NCBI GenBank assembly: GCA_002049455.2
Contig: KV919129.1
Location: 1 to 64,000 of the forward strand
DNA: 64,000 bases
Direction of reading: 5' to 3'
Origin: Porphyra umbilicalis
Lineage: Eukaryota > Rhodophyta > Bangiophyceae > Bangiales > Bangiaceae
The notes beneath the pieces are model-generated. The model did not search any database and had not been told where the DNA came from. It worked only from the letters and a program-made list of their open reading frames with translations. Shown one piece after another: positions 22,132 through 32,996 of the stretch (positions are counted from its first letter, which is position 1; each line of letters starts with the position of its first letter). Both the position numbers and the translations under genes were made by a program.

Positions 22132-22820
22132 CTGCTGAAGCAGGCTACAAGTGACGCGCACACAAGGAAATCGGGTGTGTCTTCGTCGTTTCGCAGCGTG
22201 CCAGAGCCGGTCAGGACGGTTTGTCACACATCAATCTATGTCGGGCGTCCCCGAACTGCCAGAAGCCACCAGCGTTCAGCACGTATCAAAACGAGCAACG
22301 AAGGTGGATACCGGTCAAATTTCTGTTCGAAAAGCTGACGTTGCCCAATCAGATACGTGCACACAGTTTGATGACACAGCTTTGCTGTCGAAAGCTGACA
22401 GGGAGGCTATCGCTGTGTTCCATGGAACGCATCACGTATGAGTCGTAAACGACAGCGCGCAGCTGCACACTGAGTCGAAAGAGGCTGGGCGGACCGCGCA
22501 CAATGCGCCCTCTCGGTGCGTCTGAGAGGGTCGAAAAACAGTGTGCTCGCCTCATAAGAGCCAACGTGACCGCGAGGGCGGCGTCTCTGAGACTTTGCCA
22601 CAGGTCGTCGAGTTGGGTCGAGACCGACGCCCTCGCCCACCCTTCTGGCGTCGTCCGACGCCACGCCGGCGTCGCCGTCGTTCGCCACCCCCTCGATCAG
22701 TCTCCGATCTGCCGCAGGCTCCTCGGTACGTGCAGTGAGGCGGATGCTTCGTCGTGCAGCTGCTCAGAGTGATACAATTCAGTGGTGTGTTGTACCTGCG
22801 CACTTTGTGGGTGCCGGTGA

Positions 22821-23034
22821 GGGTCTCACGGACGTACTGGGTTTTTGTATCATTGTACTGACCCACGTCTCGCGTTTCCATGTTCCTCGTCGATCTCTTT
22901 GCTTCTCGTGATTGGCTACGTGTGTGCGGGTCTCGCGGGCGTACTTAGTTTTTGTGTCATTGTACTGACGCACGTCTCGCATTTCCGTGTTGCTCGTCGA
23001 TCTCTTTTCTTCTCGTGATTGGCTACGTGTTTAT
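22821..23034 (+). repeat. Tandem duplication of a 107-bp unit
   Basis: The unit beginning GGGTCTCACGGACGTACT at 22821 is repeated as GGGTCTCGCGGGCGTACT at 22928. The two copies are about 90% identical and share GTGATTGGCTACGTGT at their ends. Confidence 0.85.
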
Positions 23035-24475
23035 GTCTTTCTGGCTTTTCTGCTTTCGACGCTGGTCTACTCGTTTCTATTTCATTGATGCACTCAGCAG
23101 GGCACGCGGGAGTCCAGCATGAGATCAAGCCGGGGCGATGTGACCTCTGCTTTAGTTTTTATTCTTGGTCCTTTTTTCTGGCCTGGACTCTGCTTGACAT
23201 GTTATGCAGTGTTTGCAGAGGAAGCGCAGCCAAAGAATAAAAGCATGAAACGGGGCAAAAACGGCCCCCCTGCAGACCAACAAACAGCCTCACGACAGCC
23301 CGCAAGGGAAGCGTGATAGATCGCCGCTTGTAGGTGCCGCGTTACGCTTCTTGATCGTGGGGTGTCCTGCGAGTTCTACGTGTCCCCAACCAGCGTCGGG
23401 AAGGCCCCCGCTCACGCGATGTCTGAGAAGTGTCGGTGCCGTGGAGTGGCAGCCAGGCGCGTTGTGGGCGCAGTGTATTACTATACTGGGCGCGTGCAGA
23501 GGAGCGTCGCGGTCTAAAACGCGAATATCGTTTCTATACTATATTGAAAGTTTTGCAGTGTGGAGGGGGGTCGAATATGGCCTAGTACATGCCATTTCAG
23601 CCTGTACTGGACGCGTTCGGAGGCAATTTGAAAATTGTGGGTACCGGCGCCAGTACAGCAAATCAGCATATGCCCCACTTTGCAGACGATGGCCTCCCTT
23701 GACCCTCGCTGTCATTCTCTCACGTGGAGAGCGGCAGCGAAGGACCACGGTGGTGCCAACAGGGCGCGTTTTCCCAGTCATAGCAAGAAGGAATCGCCGC
23801 TGGCTGGCTTTCTGGGGGGGGGGGGAGGGGAGGACCGACGCTGGGCCTCCCAGAATGGGCTTTCCTTGTTCATTTCTTGCCGAGTCTTTCTTTATCAACC
23901 ATGCGAAGGGCGATGTCCCCACGCAGAGCTTGCGCCGATGTTCCAATTCTGCATGGTCTGGAGGGGGAGCGCGACAGCCCGAGTGTGTAGGCACCGAATC
24001 AACCGGTTTCATATTGTCCTTGCGCCAAAAGCTGGACAGTCCAAGAAGAGGCGACCTTTCCTGAAGCATGCCTGTCTTGGACAATCCAGAGTGCAGCCTC
24101 ATCGAACGACCTGTACTTACGTCCCGTCACAAATGTTAGATGCAGTTGTGACCATGTCTTAGTGAATTATACACTTTACGTTTCAAAGATGTCTACCACG
24201 TTTGGTGCCCGCGATGCGACGGAGTGGGCGAAAAACATTGAGTTGATTGCTTTCGAACAGCCGCGCCCCGGTGGTTCAGTTCAACGCTAGCCTTACGTGC
24301 CCCGCGCTGGGACGGCTGTCAACTGTCCCAATTTAGGGCGCCCCGCGCTGGGAAAGCGCTCATCGTTGACGACAGCCCGCTGCTGTTCGTTGCCACCGTC
24401 GTGACGCCCATCCTCTTCGCGCTTTCGAGCACTCACCTCACAGTACGGGCGCGCATATCCCACCGGCCACGTCCG
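23035..24475. other. No gene supported; contains one MITE-like end
   Basis: Open frames of 180-240 codons exist on both strands at 23351-24102, but neither strand shows a domain or splice structure. The only clear structure is a TA-preceded end, TTGTCCTTGCGCCAAAAGCT at 24014, matching the termini of the 21762-21881 element. Confidence 0.4.
24014..24045 (+). mobile_element. Single terminal repeat related to the 21.8-kb MITE
   Basis: A 32-bp end starting TTGTCCTTGCGCCAAAAGCT and running on to GGACAGTCCAAG is preceded by TA and matches the right terminus of the element at 21762-21881 with few changes. A shorter inverted CTTGGACAATCCAG lies about 40 bp further on and may be a remnant of the other arm. 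Confidence 0.55.
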
Positions 24476-24988
24476 ATGGCCGGCGGCTCAGCAGCAGCGG
24501 TGGCCACAGCCCTGGCTGCCACCTCCGGGACATCTAGTGACGGAAGCGCGGGTATGCTGGATATGGTCGCTTCCATTTGGGCGGGGCGTGTGTGTGTCAA
24601 CGCTTCGCGGTGGAATCATGGCGTTGCGCTCATCGAACTGCCCTTGGCGACACGATTCTAACGGACAGCTCCGATCTATTGTTGAGTTGGAAATGGGGTT
24701 CGTGGCACGGACGATTGAGCTACTTGTAGGATCCCCGGCGGAGCGCTATCTCACCCGCGCCCCGCTTAATCTGTCGCCCAAGGAGGCAGCTGCTGAGCGC
24801 CCCGGACGGGCCAACGCGACGTGCGGGGCCTGTGGCTACAGAAAGACGACAGAGCACGGCAAACCCCACTACTTTCCCAACTGCACAATGGTGGTTGGCA
24901 ACGTGCAGTGCCTTGCCGCTCTGCCGAAAGAGCACAAGTTCTACACGGGAGCCAAATGTAGCGCTCTGAAGTGCCCGTGCAAAGATCC

Positions 24989-25170
24989 GTAAGTACTGCG
25001 CTTCTCTTTCTGTGAGTAGCCCACGACAAGATTCTGCTGCTTGCTTTTGGGTTGCCGTATATCACGCGTGTTGCTTGTTTATGCAGACACGAGCTGACAC
25101 GCACGCTCCACACCAGTTCCATCGCTTTTTTCGCTTGCCACACGTTGTGGTTTCTGTTTGCGCTTCCCAG
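24989..25170 (+). other. Intron 1 of the cysteine-rich gene
   Basis: The donor is CC|GTAAGTACT and the acceptor GCTTCCCAG|GTGC. Joining in phase 2 brings two cysteine motifs into one frame. Confidence 0.65.
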
Positions 25171-25755
25171 GTGCACAAAGTGTCTGAATCCCGGGCACAC
25201 GCCCCTGACGATTGCGCTGAGCCCCCTTCTCTTCCAGCTCGAGGTCACGTAGAACGGCGTTATCTTCAAAAAGCGAAACAAGAAGTAGCTGTCGGCCCAG
25301 TTTTACGTTTGCAGCCGGTCGGGCCAGGCGCTGTTTGAGTCGCAGCGGCGGCAAGCCCTGGAAAACTACCAGAGGGCGGACGATGCCCGCCAGGCTCCCA
25401 CGGCACGCCGGCAGTCTCTTGTGGCCAACTTCGTTGGGACATCCAATCCCGTTTCGGCGGCTGTGGACACCCTTGTTGCAGTCGGCTCCGACGCAGCGGC
25501 GGTTTCGCCAATCAACATTGACGCCACGCGTGAGCAGGCGAGGTGTGCCGACGCAGGCCTGAGCTCGACCGCCAGCGCTTTCGCTGGGGCCCTCACGGCG
25601 ACTCTTGGCGGGCCCAGTGGGGTCACCACAGACGATGCCCCAGTGAACGCTCTGGCGATTCTGAGCGGTCATCGGGCCGCAGCGGAAAAGCACGCTGCTA
25701 CTCGTCTGCGCGATTCTGCGCGAGCGCTGCAGGCACCCTCGGGATCCATTCGCCT

Positions 25756-25983
25756 GTACGTTCAGCCTGTCTTTCGGCTTGCTTGTACTCTTCACTTGCT
25801 TCGTCCTCATTCCTATGGTCCACTGGGGAGCTGTGTGTGGCTCTTTATCGACTTCGGTGCCTTTTGATCAAGCTTGCGACCACGACACTGACTTGACATG
25901 TACTTTCAATGCCCCGAAGCTTCCTTGCGACTAGCAGTCTGTCCTTGGTGCCCTTGAAATTTTCCCCACTGTGTTGGTGACAG
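25756..25983 (+). other. Intron 2 of the cysteine-rich gene
   Basis: The donor is CT|GTACGTTC and the acceptor TTGGTGACAG|CGGC, after a T-rich stretch. The phase-2 join leads from SIRL into an acidic GDWSAPGSG segment and on to the exon 3 frame. Confidence 0.65.
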
Positions 25984-26416
25984 CGGCGATTGGAGCGCGC
26001 CCGGCTCTGGTGCCGAAGACCAGGATGACGTTATTGAAGTTACGCCTAGTCCCGTAGACCCGCCTGCGCGGAGGGCTGGGTCCTTAAAGATGACCCCCAC
26101 GCAGGTGGCGACAGCGCTTACCCATCACATATTTGGAGATGAGACTGGAGAGGAGAGAGTGAACTTTCTGAGCAAGGTGGAGGAGGGCGCGACGGCGTAT
26201 GGAGTTCGTGGCTCTACTGTATCTGGGACGGCTGATGTTGACACGCTCGTGGAGCACCTATTCTCCTCCTTTGCGAAGGAGGATAAGACCTTGGCCTCGC
26301 ATCAGGCGAGTTGCCGCGACTGGCTGCAGTCGGTGCGCTAGTCTCTGGGACTAGGGTGCTCGTTTGTACCCGTGTGAGTGTGTCATCTACTTGTGGCTGT
26401 TTCTGCTCGTCTGCAC

Positions 26417-26422
26417 AATAAA
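26417..26422 (+). terminator. Polyadenylation signal AATAAA
   Basis: The canonical hexamer lies 76 bases after the TAG of the cysteine-rich gene, in a T-rich context. Confidence 0.5.
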
Positions 26423-26903
26423 CTGCTTTGCTCTTTTGGGCTCCCTTGTTATGGCAGCGAAGGACCTCCAGTGGGCGTCACAGATGAGGCGTACGTTCTG
26501 AACAACCGCGCTACGGAGCGAATAGGACCAGCAACGACAAAGTTGATGGGTGCGGTTCGCTCCATCCTCATCCCTACTGTTTTCCCATTGCAAAGAGGAG
26601 GGTGGACTAGGATGGGAGCCGGTGCGCCGCGCCAAGTTGCGCTATCTCACAGCTGTTGGAAGCCGCATCGTCAGTCTCTCTGAGCCACCACGCTGCATCA
26701 AAACCTGGTTCCTCCAATCCCCAAAGCGTCGGCACCCAACACACTTGCTTGACCGACGTGCTACGAGCCCCTGAGATATGCATCGACTTGGCAACTGCAA
26801 ACAAAAGAAGAGAAACACGAGGCACAGTTTGATATGGGAAAGACACACATCACACAGAACTCTTCCCGTCCCCGCCCCGCCCCAAGTCCACTCGACTTCA
26901 CCG
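26423..26903. other. No gene; 3' flank of the transposase
   Basis: No coding signal is seen. I looked for an inverted terminal repeat matching the right side of the adjacent transposase and did not find a convincing one. Confidence 0.4.
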
Positions 26904-27998
26904 TCACGGCTGCGGTGGAGCCAACTCAATCGGGAGCGCGGGCAGAACGCCTTGCAAGGGACGCCCAGGTCCCGTCAACTCCGGCAAGTGCCGCCACAGC
27001 TCACGCCGAGCCTCCCGATAATGCCCCTGGATCGTGGCGAGGGGAATGGTCGCAAATGCAAGCACGTGCGTCAACCGGTCTGGCAATTCGGGGTGGTGGT
27101 ACGTCAGGTCTCGCACGTTGCGCTTGTAATCGGCAAAGGTAGGCTCAATGGAGGACAAGTTGGGAGAGTAGGGTGGCAGGTGAAGCAGCAGCACACCGTT
27201 CATCGTCAGAATCTCGTCTGCAACAGGATTGTGAACCGAGGCGTTGTCGTACAAGAGCACACAATCCGGCGGTTGGTCTGCCCACAAAGCCCCCGGCACG
27301 TACCCGTTCATCCGCCCGGCCAGGCTTGTGCAAAAAGCGACCCAATCGTCACCGGACTGCGCCGGCGGCACCTCGTTGACAGTCATCTCTAAAATCCCGG
27401 TGTTGCTGGAGATAGCGACGATTGAAGAGAAGCGTTGGCGGGGACGGGGATCGGGGGCGAGGGCCTCGAGCGGCTGGCCGACCAAGGATCGGCCCCGAGG
27501 TCGGATCATCTCTGCCCCGTGAATGTGCGTTTCGTCGGCGACAACGATGCATCTGTCCGGGATATGCCGCGCGAGCCGACAGTGGGCAATAACGAGCGCC
27601 AGGCTGCGCTCGCTTGCCAGTCGCTCCACTTTCTTGACCGAGAAGCCAATCAGACGTAACATTTCTCCCAGGGATGACACACTTGTTGGCCAGCGTGCGT
27701 CCCAATCCGGAAGCAAAGCCAACCGCTTGAAGATGGACGACAGCTCCCGTAAAAAGATCTCGGGATGCGTTCGAACAAGGCCGTCCAAGGCACGCAAAAA
27801 CGGAGCGTGAAAGCGAGCAGCGTCTGCGTGCCTGTTGTGGATTGCATCGTCTTCCCAAGGGGACCCGTGGCGTTGAAAGTTCGCCCACCATTTGTGGGCC
27901 GCAGCCAAACTGCAGCCCGCATGCAGCACGATGGAGTCCCATGGAAGGCCCCGTTGGCGATTACGGATGACCTGCCAGCGAACAGCCAGAGGAAACAT
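26904..27998 (-). CDS. Tc1/mariner (IS630-related) DDE transposase, apparently intact
   Basis: About 364 residues from the ATG at 27998, the usual length for this superfamily. The N-terminal helix-turn-helix is visible (FPLAVRWQVIRNRQRGLPWD, then a CSLAAAHKWW recognition helix). The catalytic triad lies in IVVADETHIHG (first Asp), VLLYDNASVH (second Asp) and YSPNLSSIEPTFADYK (Glu), with 33 residues between the second Asp and the Glu. The open frame continues upstream to 28142, but that part lies inside a separate inverted-repeat element, so the ATG just outside it is preferred. It ends TGA at 26904-26906. The family excises and reinserts DNA at TA sites. It is the only transposase frame in the window without an internal stop. 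Confidence 0.85.
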   Translation of the reverse strand: MFPLAVRWQVIRNRQRGLPWDSIVLHAGCSLAAAHKWWANFQRHGSPWEDDAIHNRHADAARFHAPFLRALDGLVRTHPEIFLRELSSIFKRLALLPDWDARWPTSVSSLGEMLRLIGFSVKKVERLASERSLALVIAHCRLARHIPDRCIVVADETHIHGAEMIRPRGRSLVGQPLEALAPDPRPRQRFSSIVAISSNTGILEMTVNEVPPAQSGDDWVAFCTSLAGRMNGYVPGALWADQPPDCVLLYDNASVHNPVADEILTMNGVLLLHLPPYSPNLSSIEPTFADYKRNVRDLTYHHPELPDRLTHVLAFATIPLATIQGHYREARRELWRHLPELTGPGRPLQGVLPALPIELAPPQP

Positions 27999-27999
27999 A

Positions 28000-28627
28000 T
28001 GGTGCGTGTCCCAAAAATGAGACATGCGCGGTTTCTGAAGGACTGACACATCACTGCACGGGGGCAGGCGGCGCGGGGTACGAGAAAATTCTCGACTTGC
28101 CTCCATGGAAAGAGCCTCTCCCGACGCGTGCTTGGCTGACAACTCCTTAATACCCGCCTGTGGGCCCTGTTCTGTGGACCTCTCAGATAACCCCGATCTT
28201 GGAGCCAGTCTTTTTCAGGTTCTTGGGGTTACAGGTTTGCAACGCCAAAGCTCATGTGCTAACTGGAGCTTCGAAGAGGGGTGTCCCAAATCGTGTTTTC
28301 TTCACAGGGGGCTACATGGGGGTCTTTTTCACGTTTTTATTGGTAAGGTCGTGCCCTTTTCTTCGTGCTCAAATTGTCAGCACATGCCTGCTCTAGTATC
28401 TGTGCATTTGATTGGGCCGCGTGATCGTCACCTGTCGAAGTTGCAATGAATGACACTTTCCCCCATGACACGTCAGGATGTGCCGCCTCTGATAACACTG
28501 TCAGGGGCTGTTCTGGAAGCACAGTGGGGCCGAGTGGGTCACATTACATGATCGGACCCTTGCAGAAGGCCAGTGGGCCGAGAAAAAATGAAAAAACCGC
28601 CATGTCTCATTTTTGGGACACGCACCA
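28000..28627. mobile_element. 628-bp TA-flanked element with about 37-bp inverted ends, abutting the transposase start
   Basis: TGGTGCGTGTCCCAAAAATG (from 28000) is found perfectly inverted at the right end, finishing at 28627. The match continues through AGACATG and, with one indel, GCGGTTT. TA borders both ends (27998-27999 and 28628-28629). No transposase is inside. This is the structure of a Tc1/mariner-type non-autonomous element sitting two bases from the ATG of the neighbouring transposase. Confidence 0.7.
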
Positions 28628-28973
28628 TAACAGGTTTCTTTGGGAGACCTTCTCGCTAAAGTGCCGTCCTCTCTCGGCGTCGTCAATCTCACGAGGCACC
28701 AATAATCGCCACAGTCTCACCAGAAAACGACTCAATCCGCGCACCCCCAGCGTCGATCTAGGACCGTGGCAATGCGGAACGCCCCTCCGCGATGCCCTCC
28801 ACGCTTCCCGCCGCTCGGCGCCCCCTGCCGCCGAAGCTGTCCAGCCGGACCCCCAGGATTCCTCGCGGCGCGAAGAAGGTGGAGAGGCCGGTGGACGCCA
28901 CGACGACAGGTGTGAGGAACGCCGAAGTGACGTCAGAACTCTGAGGTTCAGACGTCAGGAATCCAAAATTCTG

Positions 28974-30110
28974 CGATCGCAGCCGCTGAAGCTAGGTGGG
29001 CTGGCGCGAAGGACATTCATTGTTTCGGGCTCCCTGCGGGTGTGGGGTCAGTGGACACCCACCATCAGAGCTGCTGGAGCATCGCCCTCTGTCAACTGAC
29101 GAGTACGTCTGTGGATGGGATGGGCCCGACACTGCGGAACCCTCGATCGGACTGCCTGGGGCCAGGCTCAGACTTGCTGGCCGGACCGAAAATGCGCGCC
29201 GGCGAGAGAGGGGCGCTGTCGACGACGGGGCCCGGGGCCTCTCATGGGGCGGGGACGGCTGTCCGACACTCAGCACCTGCGCTGTGGTGGGAGCGTGGCC
29301 GGCAAGCCCCACCGAACGACGAGGCCTGCCACTGACAAAAGGCTAGACTCCTCTTTTTTGAATACGCTCCCGGTTCAAAAATTGTATTCCGAAAAGAAGA
29401 GGCCTCAGGAGAGGAAACCGAGAAAAGGTGCAGCATCCACCAAGCAGATCTGGAGATGTCGTCGCTCTTCTATCGAGTGCTACGTTAGGATTTCGTTGAG
29501 GACATGAAGGACGCAGCACACGAAAGTTAGCTGTGTCGTACGACAATACCAGCAAACTTCCAATTGAGGAGGCGTGTTTAGCTGTCAAGAACTCTCAATC
29601 GCAACCCAGTGAGCCAGGTGGGTAAGTGGCAAAAAGCGTGGTCCCTCATATTTCAGAGGGTGTGGGGCCAGCCGTCCGAATCATGCAATCGTCGCCCGAG
29701 GCACGGACCGCCGATCGCAGCTTCTGAGGCCAGACGGACGGGCCGGCCAAAACATGCACGCCGGCTGGCACTCCCAGAGGTGTGGGTATGGCTAATAAAC
29801 CCTTCGATTGCAGCGATTTGAGCCAGGTGGGTGGGGGACGGGAATAGCGGCGTGTGCAATACCCATGAGAGGGTGGGGCTAGCAGTCTAAAATCTGCGAT
29901 CGCAGCCACTGGAGCCGGGTGGGCTGGCGAGAAGGAAATCAACTGGCGATGACCTCCTGTGGGGGTGGGGGGTCTGCAGTCCGAAGCCCTCGATGGCAGC
30001 GCATGGAGCCAGACCAGTTGTCTGGATGGAAATTGCGCGGCGGCGGCCTCGTGTGGGTCGGTGACGGCAGTCACGAACGCAGCCTCTGGAGCCAGCGTTT
30101 TGGCCTGCGC
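28974..30110 (+). repeat. Degenerate tandem repeat around a GATCGCAGCC...GGAGCC.GGTGGG motif
   Basis: Related segments begin near 28974, 29590, 29808, 29898 and 30000. Each contains a GAT(C/T)GCAGC core, GAGCC, GGTGGG and a following G/T-rich GGGTGTGGGG block. Spacing is irregular (about 90-120 bp where tandem). No gene is seen inside. Confidence 0.5.
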
Positions 30111-32996
30111 CGTCCTCCAGATGAGACGGGGACGATGTCAGCCTTTCACATGGTTGTTCGGATCTAACAAATGTCACAATCGATGTATGAGAATGTCTGT
30201 CATCGTTACTATCTGGACATTTTATGACTAAAGTTTCCCTGCAGTCATACATGTGAGTTCATGGCATATTTCATTCACGACTAACCAATCAGATGGGAGC
30301 AATCACGGGACTTTCTGAAGGCGTTCATGTGATATGTCTTGCGTGCCTGGCCTGGCACGTGATGTGGGTTGGCTAAATGTTCTCAGCAGACTCGCTGCTC
30401 GCATCAGGTGCTAACTCAGAGGTGGAGATTTGCAACCACTCGCCCCTCTCGTCAGCAGGGTTCGAAGAAGCATGTGCCCCCCGTCGGGAGCCGGACGCCG
30501 AACGCATTCGGGTGCGGTTCGTCCAGTTTGCGTCCCAGTCAGGCCACGATGGAAGGCTTCTCTCAGGCTTCACTTCACAGATCTCGGGACGACAACCGCA
30601 GTCACGATTGCACCTTCTTCGTTGAGCGATGCCGACAGCCACAGAAATGGGCCCTAGTTCGAGGACTGTCCAAGAGCAGCGCGATGAGGGTGCTATCAGG
30701 TTCCTGTCCGGGGGGGCCTCCGGCCACACGCTGTTGACATGGGCGGCGTCGGTTTCTCTTTGTGCGTGTCATCAGAAGTCTGAAGAAAGACTTGTGAGCG
30801 AAGCATCCTATCTGGGGATCGAATCGTGTGGGCCAATCACGTAGTACCAGGATGTGTTCATATGTAGTTATATGTCGCCGTCACACGACAAATCGTTGCA
30901 GAAGAGACTGATTCGACCTCAACTGGGACTGAAGAGCCCCTCCTGTACTCTTCCTGTTCTCACACCTGATCATGTCATGGTCACTTTTTGACGCATCGAC
31001 AATATGAAGGAACGCTGGGATCGACAATTTCCACATGGGATCAGATGATCACATCGTTGAGATCAAATCATCACAGAGCATGGTAGAATAGACACTAGAT
31101 GGTCAGTGTCTCGGCCAGCCGGCATCACGATTGTCTTCCCAGAAAATGGTACGGAGTTCCGAAAGAGCGCAGGATTTAAGCTAAAAGCAATGACGCCTCA
31201 GCGCCTCATAGGGCGTGCACGCACCTCATCAGCATGCAATCACCCCACGTCGCCAGCCAAATACGCTTGGGCAGGTACCTCGTGTGAATATATTTAGCAG
31301 GAAATCGAAAAAGGCCTTCCCTGACGATCCGCCCCCCGCCCCCCACCCACCCCCGGTCGGGCGTGGGGAGGAGCCTATTGGAGTTGAGGAGTGCACATCA
31401 GTAAATCGTGGGGGTGGGTGCGCCGTGTGTGCTTCCCGTGGTGGTGTGGGTGTGCCACTTCCCTGCGCGTACACCAGCAGCACCCGACGGCGCCGCGCCC
31501 CACCGCCCCCCCCCCCACCCGCCACCCGACGAGCGTGCGCAGCCGCACCCAGAGGCACACGCGCCCGCAAAGGCGGTGTCTGACAGCTTGCGCCTGCGCG
31601 GCGATGGCGGCGTTAGGTCCGGGCCCGCACCGTGCTGTGCTGGCGGTCGGCGACAGCGCCGCCGCTGACCGGTGGCCGAGCCATGGCACGCGAGGGCGGG
31701 GCCGCAGTGCTGCTGGCTGCGGCCCGCGCGAGCGACGGTCCGACCACGACCGCACCGGCCGAGGGGCCGCGCAGGCGGTCGTCGGGTCTCTCGCAAGCGA
31801 CCGAGTGGCGCGGCCCCGCCCCCCGCGTGCAGATGTTTCAGAGGCCTCTTTGTTACCCCGCGACGCGGCGGACTGCGGGGCGCGGTCGTCGGACTAATGT
31901 GGCCTTCCACCAATCATCCCAGTCCGCCGGCAGTCCGACGATCCGACGATCGACTATCCTACCCCCCTTGATAACCCAGATGTTCAAACCACCACGCACA
32001 CTGTCCCAGGCTGCGTGTGGGACCATCAAGACGACGTTCATTGGAAACTAACGGGATGGATCGACTCTTGCTGATCCTCGGACATATACGTGGCTCCCTT
32101 CTATAAAATCTTCATTGTATGACCGGTGACACTTTTGTTGAATGACGTTGCTCACAGTGTAAGGCCCGACAAGATCTCTCCAACGCCGTTGTTTCCAGAG
32201 AATGCAGCGAAGATTTTCGTGAAACTATTCAGAATAGATAAGCTGTCACTCTCTGGTGCCTATGAAATGGTCAATAACAAGTGCTATGATGGTTTAATAC
32301 GCTAAGGGGGATACCTCTCCAATCGCCGGAATCATAGAGAGCTACCAGCAATGTATTGAGTGCAACGCTGGCAGTAGAGTTGCGATGCGAGTGCACGCCC
32401 AGGTGAGGTGTTTGATATAAATTTCTGTCTTACACGCTTCTTCGAAAATACTTTTGCAGCGTGGAAAAATCTGAATGGAGCGAAGGGTCCTGACCCGCGA
32501 ACCGTGAATTGCACGGTCTCACGCAGTGTGTGAGGCGCACGACCCCACGTCATTTGGACATCTTAGGAAGGGGCAATTCACCCTGGCGGTGGAGGAGCGT
32601 GACCACGTCGACGTCGTCTCGTGCGTGTGACCGCACGTGGGATACTCCACCTTCATCTCTCTGCCACCCGCCATTCCGCCGTTCCACTCCCCCTGCCCCC
32701 CTCCCCCCCTGCGACCTTCGTCCGATCACTCAGCTTTCAAGGACCTCAGGCAGGTATGTTAGCCACTGGAATGCGTATTTAATGAGGTCGAAGGGCGAGA
32801 ATGGTAGGGTTCGTACATACCACGAGAAAGCTTAGCTATCCGTATGATAGTTCAGCCTTCTTTCCCCCCCCGGAGGATCCGACAAACCGCCCTCAACAGC
32901 ACACGCTGCAGGTCACCGCTGGCCGAACATGGCCTCCACCTCCCGCACCGATACAAGCCCGTCCAACCCGGTCGCATTCTTGTCCAACGTGCGGGC
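30111..32996. other. No gene supported
   Basis: Composition is moderate up to about 31300, with several short GATCA palindromes at 31010-31080, then GC-rich up to about 31900. There are no domains, no splice-consistent frames and no terminal repeats that I can pair. Confidence 0.4.

Larger units (their letters stand above)
24476..26341 (+). pseudogene. Multi-exon cysteine-rich (zinc-knuckle-like) protein, unrecognised, partly broken
   Basis: A coherent gene model exists. Exon 1, 24476-24988, carries a Cys cluster (CGACGYRK...H...C...C). Intron 1 (24989-25170) has GTAAGT and a pyrimidine-rich TTCCCAG. Exon 2, 25171-25755, starts with CTKCLNPGH, a CxxC..GH knuckle completing the cluster. Intron 2 (25756-25983) has GTACGT and GACAG. 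Exon 3, 25984-26341, is acidic, then helical, ending DWLQSVR. Both introns join in phase 2 and keep the frame. AATAAA at 26417 fits a polyadenylation signal. Two defects: a one-base frame change near 24655-24665, and two TAG codons (25250, 25286) in exon 2. The TAGs would vanish if 25244-25300 (57 nt, GT...CAG) is a small intron. The knuckles suggest nucleic-acid binding; the function is unknown. Confidence 0.55.

Noticed and set aside
25900-25983. Alternative acceptor CTAGCAG at about 25936 for intron 2 of the cysteine-rich gene
   Set aside because: It adds sequence that does not keep the exon 3 frame, while GACAG at 25983 joins in phase.
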